Shown piece by piece: positions 23,769 through 35,961 of a stretch of 64,000 nt of DNA. The notes under the pieces were generated by a model that made no database searches, was not told the origin of the DNA, and was given only the letters and a program-made list of their open reading frames with translations. The DNA is from Syncephalis fuscata (taxonomy: Eukaryota > Zoopagomycota > Zoopagomycetes > Zoopagales > Piptocephalidaceae), in contig JAHLTZ010000010.1 of assembly GCA_025786725.1 (NCBI GenBank), forward strand, positions 310,001 through 374,000, in the 5' to 3' direction. Numbering within the stretch: position 1 is the first letter of the stretch; every line of letters begins with the position of its first letter. The position numbers were made by a program, and so were the translations under genes.

Positions 23769-23917
23769 ATGGCTAGTAGTAGCTAGTTAGACAATATTTA
23801 TAATTATTTTTCTATTATCATATCTAACATATTGGCAATTTAGACTGTGTAACTGCTACGCTAATTTGCCGACATATTCGATCAATTCTACGCCATATTC
23901 ATACGGAAAGGCAGTAA
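22987..23917 (+). CDS. Orphan seven-transmembrane protein A
   Basis: Exons 22987-23719 and 23844-23917, phase-1 junction, about 268 aa. Seven hydrophobic segments, basic loops (LLYKHRRQ, KEWQRKQLRRA) and a lumenal/extracellular loop Cys (GLCSSTVEINW). The last TM (YCVTATLIC) and a short basic tail (RHIRSILRHIHTERQ) are on the second exon. It is clearly paralogous to the gene at 41.8-42.7 kb: LMAKAYTGASRTAW versus LLTKAYHGANQLNW, and WKMHLYGLDYCVTATLIC versus WEMHVYGADYCIASTLIC. The gene at 50.5 kb is a more distant member. The topology suggests a receptor-like membrane protein, but no GPCR signature (DRY, NPxxY) is visible, so function is unknown. Confidence 0.82.
23727..23768. repeat. (TAG)n microsatellite in intron of 7TM gene A
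   Basis: About 14 perfect TAG/AGT units directly after the GTAAG donor, within the intron. Confidence 0.9.
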
Positions 23918-24023
23918 TATACATATTGCTAATTTTATTTATTTTGTGGCACTGGATTGCCATTAATGTTTATTAGTATAACGCGACATATTATTTATTT
24001 CAAAGAAAGCGGATAAACAAACA

Positions 24024-26265
<2,242 letters not shown>

Positions 26266-26796
26266 CTAAAGCAGTAGTGCACTAGCGGCGATAGCACTTC
26301 CGACTAACCACATGGTCGTGGCGTAGATTGGCTGTTTGGTAGCAGTCGCACTTGAATGGCTGTTGTCGGGGATGGTGGTGTTGACGGCTGGCGATGCTGT
26401 AGCGTTGTTATTGGATGTACTTGTACCATTCAATTTGTTATTGACATAGACTACACCCAACATCTGCTCTTTACAGTCGTTACCAACAGATGAAAAGTAC
26501 CAGAAGGTACCGGCAGTGTTAAATGTTTGAGTGAATGTTTCACCGGCCGAACGCAGAGTTGGAGAAGCAAAGCCATTTGGCTGTCTATTACAGCTAAACG
26601 CAGCTACACCTTGGAATACGCTATGTACGCCGCTATTCCATGTCCAGGTAACACTGTCACCTACTGTAATATTGACTTTGTCCGAGTAGAACTTATTAAT
26701 ACCGTTGTAGCCAACCATTACATTGGTATTGGCGGCCAGCACGCTTGCTGCTGGAACGAGCAAAGCGGTAATAGCTGTTGGGATGAACCACTTCAT
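26266..26796 (-). CDS. GPI-anchored cupredoxin-fold protein with degenerate copper site
   Basis: Single exon, about 176 aa. The start is chosen at MKWFIPTAITALLVPAASVLA, a classic signal peptide; an upstream in-frame ATG at 26838 would bury it. The cupredoxin domain shows VNITVGDSVTWTWNSGVHSVFQG (cut here to its recognisable core) and FWYFSSVGNDCKEQMLG. It keeps the first His (GVHSV) and the Met, but aligned with the usual Y-x-C...NHC...GM pattern the Cys ligand is Ser and the second His is Asp. Two remaining Cys (FSCNR, NDCKE) probably form the structural disulfide. A Thr/Ser/Asn-rich stalk and hydrophobic C-terminus (WLVGSAIAASALLL) indicate GPI anchoring. Relatives are abundant secreted or wall proteins of fungi. 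Probably not a blue-copper protein. Confidence 0.83.
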   Translation of the reverse strand: MKWFIPTAITALLVPAASVLAANTNVMVGYNGINKFYSDKVNITVGDSVTWTWNSGVHSVFQGVAAFSCNRQPNGFASPTLRSAGETFTQTFNTAGTFWYFSSVGNDCKEQMLGVVYVNNKLNGTSTSNNNATASPAVNTTIPDNSHSSATATKQPIYATTMWLVGSAIAASALLL

Positions 26797-27417
26797 GATA
26801 GTGTTATGTTTTAGTATTATAGCAGAGTCAAGAAGCAAAAAAGAAGAAAAAAAAGAAATGCAGTATAATAGACGTAGCTAAGAATAAGAGTATTGATTCA
26901 AGTAAAATATTGTCGAAGGAAAACAAGTTGATTGATAGAAAAATAATGCCGTGAAAAGCTTTTAAGGCCGTGAAAATATAGACTAGTTACTATATTTGGA
27001 CAATTGTCCTACCTGCCAATATCGGTTTTTGAATTTACTTAGGACAATACGATGATCCTGCAGCTAATTGTGTCCATTAGTGGACGTGAGAGTTGCCCCT
27101 TGCCCTATGCTGCTTTACTCTTCTCCCATCAATGTACGACTGAGAAAAGCGAGAAAGTATCTTGTTTTGGCCGATGGGGCTGGGACCTTTGACGCAAAAT
27201 ACTTGCTTATTGAAGTCATGTGTTTATATGTGTACGTGTATGTGTAAACCATTTATAATCATTTATAACACTGCAAGAGTACACATACATAGTAAAGCAC
27301 AGGAATGCATGGATGTGTGTGTGTGTATGGATGAATGAGTGCCTTGCTGACCGAGGCCTATATTTTATATAAAAGAATTGTTTGATCTTTAAAACAGTAT
27401 AACAGTAAACGAATCAA
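26797..27417. other. Intergenic region upstream of the cupredoxin gene
   Basis: Probable promoter of the cupredoxin gene, with a TG-rich microsatellite near 27313-27330 and the 3' flank of the glucanase gene. No gene seen. Confidence 0.45.
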
Positions 27418-29293
27418 TTAAACCATAGGATGACGTTGGACATGAAGATTGGCAGGCCATACATCGCATTGATTTGCACGCTTAGCTGGGTTTGGTGGTA
27501 GCCATCCCTTTTCCTATGTATTAATAAAGAGTAGATTGATAAGTTGATGCAATTAATTAATTCATTCATTCATTGCTACTTACTACACCAAGGAAATAAT
27601 CCCACTGCGGATTAACGCCATTTTCTGTTTTGAAATTCCAGTAAAACCAGCCAAATCCATTACCCTTCTCAAAGGAGTCCATTTGTTTCTCAGAGAATTG
27701 GCGCAAGAAGCTAATGTATTCGGGAGACCATGCCTTGACATCAGTACGGCCGGCACAGGTTGCTCCAGGGAAGGCGGGTGTACTGGCTGGATACGTACCA
27801 TCCCAACGAGCGCCCTTGCCAACACCGTTCAAGTAAAGAGCGCAGTCGTCAGTGGCTACTGAGAATTCGCCTACCATTGTGGGACCGAACTTCTCCTCAC
27901 TCGTACGAATGTCATGTTGCCAAGTAGTACATGTGAAATTCAATTTGCCTGGCATATCGAGTCCCACAAGGTATTTGTCAAAGATGAAATAGTTATGAAC
28001 ATCTATCAAATAATAAATAGCAGCCAAGTTAGTGTTCAAGAAAATAAGGTCAAAATAAGGCATTGTTTAACAAGGCATGATTAATACTAACGCTAATTAT
28101 GCTATTGCTGTGGCTAAATGTACTTACCTAGGACAACACGATCGTATTTTTGGACGGGCATTTCGTTTTGCCATTGAGATAAACCGGCAAATCCTTCATG
28201 TATCACGAGAATAGGCCCTGCGCCCTTAACATTATTGGTGGCTGCGCGTGCCACCGTATACGCCTCCTTCGTCCATTGCTTTACTCGGTCGAGGCCGACT
28301 TTTGCGGCAAATGGTTCGTTAAGCACACCAAATAGCGTGACGACATCGGCGTATTTTGGCTGTATAACAAAATCAAGTAGTTTGCGCATAACACGTAATG
28401 TGCGATCACCATGGACACGTCCCTTACTCGTGCCGTCCATCCAGCCCACGATACCTTCGCGTCCACTATGATTCCAGCCATTTTGCGAACCAGGTGCTGT
28501 GTGTAGCTCAAGCATCACTCGTAAGCCGTACTTACGGGCCCAATCGAGTCCTTGGGCAAGGTATTCCCAACTATCTTGCACATAAGGTTCGTCATCTTGC
28601 AGGTCAACTGCCCAATAGCCCACGGGAATGCGTACATGGTCAAGACCAAGATCGGCAATCTTGCGGAAATCAGCTTCGGTAACAAAAGTTTCATAATGTC
28701 TATTAACAACATTAACAGCATTAATAAAAACAAACAGTCAATTATATATAATTAAATAATTGACTAATTACTTACTTGCGCATTTCTTTACGACATTCAT
28801 CACGACCAAGCTTCTGACACAATGTCCATTCATCAACCACTTTATCTTCAGGTGCAAATTTATTAAACATTGATGGTTTAATAAATGGCTCAAGTAGTAG
28901 CCAACCACCGATATTAACGCCATGTACTGGCTTGGTGCCATAAGGAAATTTCTCGCCAAGTGGAATAAGATCGGCGCGTACTTTTGCTCCTTTACCGCTT
29001 CCACCACCACCACCACCACCCGTACTGCTTGATTCGCCAATAATCGAAGATCCATTACGGCGAGCAATGGCCATAGCAATACCGGTGCCTAAGCCGGCTG
29101 CCAATATAATACCGGCCATGCCGATAAGCCAACGGTTACGCGGTTTAGCCAAGAAAGCTTTTGGCTTAACTGGTGGGTCGTGACTACTGGTCGGTAGAGC
29201 GGCTTCTTCATGGCTATGTGCTGTACTATCTGTATTCGTGGTAGCAGCAGCATCGCCATGATGTGCAAATGATTCTTCATCATGATTCAACAT
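27418..29293 (-). CDS. Type II membrane exo-beta-1,3-glucanase (GH5)
   Basis: Hydrolyses or remodels beta-1,3-glucan at the cell surface. Four exons in frame: about 28772-29293, 28131-28730, 27585-28002, 27418-27513. A His/Ala-rich cytosolic N-terminus is followed by one TM helix (RWLIGMAGIILAAGLGTGIAMA, about residues 54-75) and a Gly-rich linker. The GH5 domain then begins GVNIGGWLLLEPFIKPSMF. Family motifs: DHVRIPVGYWAVD, MLELHTAPGSQNGWNHSGR, acid/base Glu in LFGVLNEPF, nucleophile Glu in VGEFSVATDDCALYLNG, and WFYWNFKTENG. The arrangement matches fungal glucan 1,3-beta-glucosidase D (membrane-bound EXG). The final exon encodes a short basic tail (RANQCDVWPANLHVQRH). Confidence 0.95.
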
Positions 29294-30136
29294 AATGATT
29301 TAATTGAATTTAATGTTATCTAATGCAAATGACAGGTGACACACACAGTGTTTCTACAACAATTGGATCATAAGCAATTGTTAGTCCAATATAACAATAC
29401 TTGTCGTACAAACTGAATAAGCACTTGGCACAACAAAATAAAAACAACTATAGGCTTTGTTACGTACTTTGTTACTTTACGACATAGCTATATACTTGAT
29501 GATTTATCCATAGCAATAGATTAATAATGGCTAATCTACCTATTATCCCAGCAACCAATTGGCTATATGCTCATTTGCCAGTAATCTCTATCACCCTGGC
29601 ATCAACTAATTATATGGTTGCTGGGGAAGGGGAGAGGAGACGAATCAGCCATGGTTAATACGCGTTGTTTGGTTTATATTGACTTTAACACCAGGACAGT
29701 AAATCTTTTTACGTAATTAATTATAGCAAGCTAAATAGCTGACGAGTTGATCAGATTAGAATGTATTTAAATGATCATTCATAATAAACATTAATATAAT
29801 ATATTATTATTATTTGCATAGACTAGAATTAAATGCAATAAAACATTGTATCAGCAATAATATCAAACATTTATTTTATTTATGTGATGTGTTGGTATGA
29901 TCATTTATACTAATCTTTTTTATTAACACTTTTTTTTCTTAATGAATCACTATTTAATTATATATACAAAAATGTAGTTTAGAATAGATGTGTTTACAAG
30001 TATTTATTCAACATTCAATAAACACTGTTGCTTGTATACTGAATCTAATGCTTAAAGTTTAATTGTCATTTTATAGTATCATATTTTATGATAATGGCAT
30101 TTGTTTATGCATTGACATCCATCCTTTTATTTTACG

Positions 30137-30355
30137 GATGACATTGTTTTACGAATATACTTGTCTTTCTTGTTTGTTGTTTGTCATTCTTATTACACTT
30201 ATTGTTTTACTGTTGACATTGTTCTATGATTGTGTTTATTTTTATTGTTATCTATTTTTCTTATTACAGCCACTGTTTTATTGATGACATTGCTCTATAA
30301 TTATATTTTCTTTTATGCAATTGGTTTTTATTTTTTCATTTATTCTACCACTTGA
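30137..30355. repeat. Degenerate tandem repeat, about 72-bp unit, three copies
   Basis: Units begin GATGACATTGTTTTACGA, TGTTGACATTGTTCTATGA and TGATGACATTGCTCTATAA, each followed by T-rich sequence and ending ...ATTGTTTTAC or ...CTGTTTTAT. Copies are diverged. Confidence 0.6.
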
Positions 30356-30549
30356 ACAATTCTTTCATTTGTATTTCAATTTATTCATAGTCTTTTTATG
30401 TACAATGTCATTTAATTCATGGCTTGTATATATCATCTTTTTTATTAATTAAATAAAACCTTTTTTACTTTAAACAATTTATTAGTCATCTATTGTGATT
30501 TGAGGTCAAATGACTATAGTCAATAATATTTACACTTTTAAATTAGGCT

Positions 30550-30650
30550 TTATTATTAAACATGAAACTAGGAGTAATTCACATCATGGTCCAAAATACT
30601 CATCATCATAGATTTATTATCCAATATGCATATACTCAGTATACATATAT
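30550..30650 (+). repeat. Dispersed repeat, copy 1
   Basis: Shares CATGAAACTAGGAGTAATTC, then CACATCA, AAAATACTCAT.ATCATA, TTTATTATCC and TATGCATATAC with 61.14-61.23 kb in the same order and spacing. Non-coding; origin unknown. Confidence 0.8.
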
Positions 30651-31489
30651 ACTCTATTCATCTATATCACTTTCAATATACCCCACACAAATATATATTA
30701 TTCTGTGATATGCTAGGTATATTCTATTGTTTATATGCGGCAATATACTTTACTCACTCCACTCATTCCACTATACACACTATAACTTCAACATCATTTT
30801 ATACTTTCTTGCCGTACATTTATCATTTTATATAGCATTCTATACTCGCCTAGACTTATCTATCAAAACTGTTTTTATTTTTGTTTTAGTTTTATTATTA
30901 ATAAAGCTTGACTAATGTTAGTCATTGCTTATACATATATGCTCAATAACTTGAATATTGCTAATCTTGTTCAATATTGCCTATCCATTATAATGTTTAT
31001 CATTTTATTATATATGGCTATACGCTGTCTATAACCGTTGTCGGTATGGTTCCAGCTTTTTATTAATAAACATTGACATATCGCACTTAGTTGTTATTAA
31101 GTTATATTGGTAAAACAAATAATATGAATATGAACGGAGTTTTGTTTTATTAAGATTATTTATAAATAAACTAGATCATGTCAATTAGTCATGATTTTAA
31201 TGCCAATTAAACAAAGTAACAAATATAAGTAGTAGTAACACATACTGTAATGATATATGCATACTGGACAATAGACCTACAATGATGAGTATTTGATGAC
31301 TGATGTCACTCACCACCCATCATCATCTTCAATAGATTAAAGGTTATTAAATTTAGTCATTTGGCACCCAAATCATACTATAATAATTAATAATTTAATT
31401 AAATGTATAATAATGTATAATAACACATAGTATTTTATATAATGATGCGGTTTATTTAACTCAATTAACAAGTACTAAAAGTTAAAAAT

Positions 31490-31665
31490 GAGATGGTACA
31501 TAGCACGTATATATTAACGCAACGACAACGATTGCATAATGATATGGGATCGATCATATGGCTTCTACTAATATTCAATCAATCTTCATACACATAGCCA
31601 ACAACGATCGGTCTTAAATGTTCCAAAAAACCAAATGATATGTTACGCTATTTATTTAAAAGGTT
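31490..31665 (+). pseudogene. Relic of TnpB/Fanzor-like nuclease 3' end (copy 2)
   Basis: The segment AACGACAACGATTGC aligns with the second zinc-ribbon Cys region of the other copies, followed by TGGGATCG and a one- or two-base gap before ATCATATGGCTTCTACTAAT, then the shared 3' tail (ATGTTACGCTATTTATTTAA). The frame is broken. It lies tail-to-tail with copy 3. Confidence 0.6.
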
Positions 31666-31734
31666 ATGGTTACATTTTACTTCGAGTCCCACATCTGTCC
31701 CCAAAGCATAATTTGTTCCAATTAAAATCATGTT

Positions 31735-32275
31735 GTTATTATGCACAACATAGTTATATCGATTTCTATTAAAATATTGTTAATAAATTGATTTAAATAA
31801 ACAATGTAACATACTATTTGATTTCTCTGAAACACTTGAGGCCGATTATTATTGTTATTGGTCATGTATAGGAAGATTGATCGAATATTAATAAAAGCCA
31901 TTGATCGCGATTCCATATTGTTCCACAACTGTTGTTGTTGTTACTACGTACAGTGTGATTTCTTGTGTCTGAATGCTCTCTTTTATCTTCCAATCTTTTA
32001 CTGTTGCAATTTGGGCATATTTGCGATGTAAGATACTCGTCTATGGTGACAAGAAGGTAAACGACTAGCGTTTCTGATGTTCACCATTGTCTTGAGCATT
32101 CTTGGTATCAACTTGGTAGGTGCAGTTTATTTGCCACATTGATAAGGCAAATGGACTCCACCATATGCAATAATAATAGGTTGAGTGTCTTCACCAGTAA
32201 CATCTTGTGGCGACCGTTGTAGCCAGAATATACGGCATGCCATTGAGGTTACTTGAAGAGATGTTAGTGTAAAAT
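31735..32275 (-). pseudogene. Relic of TnpB/Fanzor-like nuclease C-terminus (copy 3, longest)
   Basis: Read on the minus strand, in two frames: QPIIIAYGGVHLPYQCGK, (stop), APTKLIPRMLK, then after a frameshift TIDEYLTSQICPNCNSKRLE, then NSCGTIWNRD, then after another indel MAFINIRSIFLYM. The order IAYG..., P-x-K, DE-x-x-TS-x-x-CPxC, C..CG, W-x-RD, A-x-x-NI is the C-terminal signature of TnpB and eukaryotic Fanzor nucleases: zinc ribbon with the RuvC-III Asp in the RD. One zinc-ribbon Cys is replaced (RSNNNNSCG). At least one stop and two frame breaks make it a pseudogene. The N-terminal half is not recognisable upstream. Confidence 0.7.
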
Positions 32276-32657
32276 AAAAGAAATAAAGACTAGGGATTAA
32301 ATAATATTCTTTATTGATGTTCAAATACACATGTTATTTATATTGTTATATTCGGCATTATCACATAATATATTACTAAATAAAACAATAAGATAGCAAT
32401 AAGAAAAAGGGAGTGAAATGAGTCAATAAAATATGTGAGAGTCAAAGTACAGTAGTTTCCGTTGTTTAATAAATAATATTAACATCGTCATTACTCGATG
32501 CTTATTAACGATAGATCTAATAGTAATTCATGTTAAATATCACAACTCTGGCCTTATTTTCATAGCAAGCTTCATTTATAAAAAGAAAACAAATAACAAT
32601 AAAATGAAACTATCTATATTATTTATGGATTAACGAACAAGTGCCGGTGTTAATGAG

Positions 32658-35600
32658 TTAAAACTTCCAATTTGCATCAACATCCATGGCCCAGGCAAAC
32701 TTTTCACGCAATGAAGCATTAAACATTCTGCTAAGCGGGACATCATGAGCACGACACCATGCAGTAGTAATACGTGGATCGAGGTAATTAATCCTAGATG
32801 TAGTCAGTGCAGTTGTCTTGTTCTCATCCTATTAAATAAAAACATCATTATATTAACAGTGTCATCATTATTATTACAATTGCTTACCTTGTCAATCATA
32901 TCACTTTTGGCGGCAATAACGCGTTCAGATAGTTTGTCAATTGCTTCTTTTAACTTCTCTTCAGTTGCACCTCGACGTAATTCTACCGTTTTTGATTTAC
33001 GCTCCTTTTTAATACGCTCCTCGTATTCATCCGCTTTATCACGAATAGCCTGAATAGCGTCCTTAGTGGGCGGCTTGCTACCTTCTTCGCTAGCCTTTTC
33101 ACGTAACTTCTCGATCTTTACATCGGCCTTTTCGCGTTCCTTTTGAATCAATGAATCTTCATATTCAGTACACCATTCTTCATCCAAATCCGATTCTGGT
33201 GCTACCAAGCGTGGATTTTTCTTCTTAATCTTTGGGTCCAATTGCATCAATTCTCTCTTTGCTCTCCATCGAAGATATTTAATCGATTTAACCTAATAAT
33301 TACTATAAATATATAATGATGGTTGGTATGCCATATTAAACTCACCTTGTTAAACACTCGTAGCATTTGATCGTCGTGACGTTTTGGCACGGCACGCTGA
33401 TGATTACACAGTACAGCTACTTCTCGGTTAGCCCGATTGTAGGCCAGTACTTTCTCGGCCACCGTAGTGTTTTGCGGTGTCTTTAACAGCTCCCGCTCAA
33501 ATGTGTGGGAGGCATTATAAGTACGGAACACTTTAGCAGTTAGTCCCGGCATAAGCGACGACAAGTACCGATTTAGTGTGGTCGTCTTCAATCAATTGAT
33601 TAGTCGAATAGACCAAAATTGACAATCGACTTACAGTTAACCGGTCAAACAATGGATCGCCTGACACTTTGGGTGCCTTCTTGAATATACCCAAATTCTT
33701 CCATACCTGAATGTCAACCTCGACTTCTCGATAATACCTAATCGAATCTTTACCAAGAAAGTCAAAAATAACTCGATTGGGGGGCTCTAAATTAATGTGC
33801 TCGTATCGCAGTGTGCAACAGCCCACGGTATCAGCTTCATCTTCGCCTTTCTCATTACCGGCTCGAAGAGCAAATCGATCAATTAAATACATGGCAGTGG
33901 CCCGTTGACGTGTTTGCATCGTACGGCTCCTCAAATCATTCGTATATTCTCTTCGTATTTGATCAATACGTTTCTATTAAACAGTTAATAAATAACACTA
34001 TATATATATATATTGATACTTGCCTTCAATTCGCGCGCCTTTTCAAACTTATTCATGTCACTCTGGCCTTTAATTGAGCTATTAGCTGCCAAAAACACAT
34101 ATTTAACTGAATTGTTAATATTTTCCTTCCAAGTGGCAAGCCAGGTCACTGTTGGATCGTGGACAATACCGCCCCATTTATGACCGGCTGGAGGAGTAGG
34201 TATAGGCGCATCCTTATCAAGATTTAGAGTAACTTGTTCAGGCGTAACGCGTTTCTTTAAACAGCCCGTCTTGGGATGAGCACCACGTCCACGGAATAGA
34301 CTAGGAGGTTCAATTCGGAAATTGCCAACCTTTTCCTTGCGACCATCCAACATACAGTAGCCGTATAATTCATCAATGGCCACTTTCTCATCTTTCACAA
34401 CCTATATTATACACATATATAGTATCAATGATCACTTACATTCCCTAATTAATAGCTTACCTTAAGCTCATCTTTAGTCATTTGTTTCTTACGTTCCTTT
34501 TCCTTTTCAAAGAACTCGGCAATTTGCGTGAAATCACACTTTGCAAATTCACGTATGGGCGTCGGCTATTATAATACTGTATAAATATACTACTAATAGC
34601 AATATCTCGATAATAACCAACCTTTTCACAAGTTTTTAAGATATTGAGAAAATCGTTAAAAAAGTTTTGTTGAAAGACAGGATTGACGGCATGTTCCATA
34701 TGTAGAACAAGGGCAAAGAACGTTGCTACTTCTTCCGCTAATGGCTCCAATATAATCTCTTGACCTAATAAAACAATAAATATAATAAACACAATAATAG
34801 CACCAATACTATAAATTACCATTATAAAGTAATGGCACACCGTGTGGCTTGTAGTCTGGAGGAAATAACACGCCATTATGTCTCAATGTAGTCCATTTAA
34901 CCGAATTGTCTCGATCCTGATTAAGCCACCAACGATGTGACTTGTCGTCTTCGTTCTCTTCATCGTCAACCTGACTACCATTAACACTTGTACCGTTACT
35001 CTCGGCTTTCGGTTTCTTCTCCACTTTGACAGGTCGTTTCTTAGTCTTTCCAACAGTCTTGGTATCCTGGGGTAATTTACGCTTTTTGCCAGTGGACTAG
35101 ATGAATGTTATAAGATAAACTGTAACACACACAGTTCAGACTACATACCTCGACACTAGTCGCTGGTGTTGACTTTAATAATAATAATAACAATAACAAT
35201 AATACAAATGTTGGTTATAATATTAATATAGAGTTCATTTACATACTGAAACAGAATTACTCGGTCGAGACTTAATATAGCTTGACTAAATAAATAAATA
35301 AATAGATGAAATGTGTATTATTAGCACAGCCATGGTCATAATTGTGTAATTTAACTTACCAATGGCACATCAGAATCACTATCATCCATACTAAACACTT
35401 CTTGTTTTACACGGGATTTCTTATTAAGTTTTGTAGGCAATCCATTAACACCGTTGCCATTACTCGCTTTTAACTTGATGGCCAATGGTATTTCATCATC
35501 TGAACTTTCCTCTTCTATAAATAACATTTAATTAGTATACATTATTATTAAATCTATTAAACCACCACTTACTCTTGACACATGTTATATCTTCTGGCGC

Positions 35601-35961
35601 TAATATATTATATAATGTATACAATTATGTTAGATTAATAAAATTATCGATAAACACCATTCATTCCTTTCATCATTAATAACACATAGTATAACAAACA
35701 AATACAAAAGGCCTATTACAATGGATTATGCAATGTTCCATTGACTTACCTAGCGCAAATGTGCCAAGCTTTGCAGCTAAAGGCATATCCTCGTCACTAT
35801 CTACGACAGAAGCAGAATGTACGGAGAAAGCAGCTAAAAGAACAAGTTAATCAAGTTAATCAATCTATTTATCTATCTATCTATATATAATATCGCTAGT
35901 ATTTACTTGAATCATTGTTGAATTTCTGTGCCAGTGGCACATTATCGTCTGAATCAGACAT
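32658..35961 (-). CDS. TOP1: DNA topoisomerase I (type IB)
   Basis: Nuclear enzyme that relaxes supercoils by transient single-strand cleavage. Spliced from about 15 exons, start 35961 ([17 protein letters not shown]). The disordered N-terminus carries four D/S-rich ...PLA-x-K motifs, then Lys-rich NLS-like sequence. The core domain starts [20 protein letters not shown] and includes [55 protein letters not shown] and [10 protein letters not shown] coiled-coil linker follows ([17 protein letters not shown]). The C-terminal domain holds the catalytic Tyr in [11 protein letters not shown]. All frames join without breaks. Total about 860 aa, as expected for eukaryotic TOP1. Nuclease relic copy 3 lies about 380 bp downstream of the stop. 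Confidence 0.97.

Larger units (their letters stand above)
29294..31480. other. Repeat-rich, gene-poor region
   Basis: No intact gene. AT-rich simple sequence with a degenerate tandem repeat at 30.1-30.35 kb and one member of a dispersed repeat at 30.55 kb (separate entries). Several open frames of 60-73 codons are Leu/Phe/Tyr-rich by composition only. Confidence 0.5.

Noticed and set aside
30063-30284. Membrane-like 73-aa ORF
   Set aside because: Arises from a T-rich degenerate tandem repeat.
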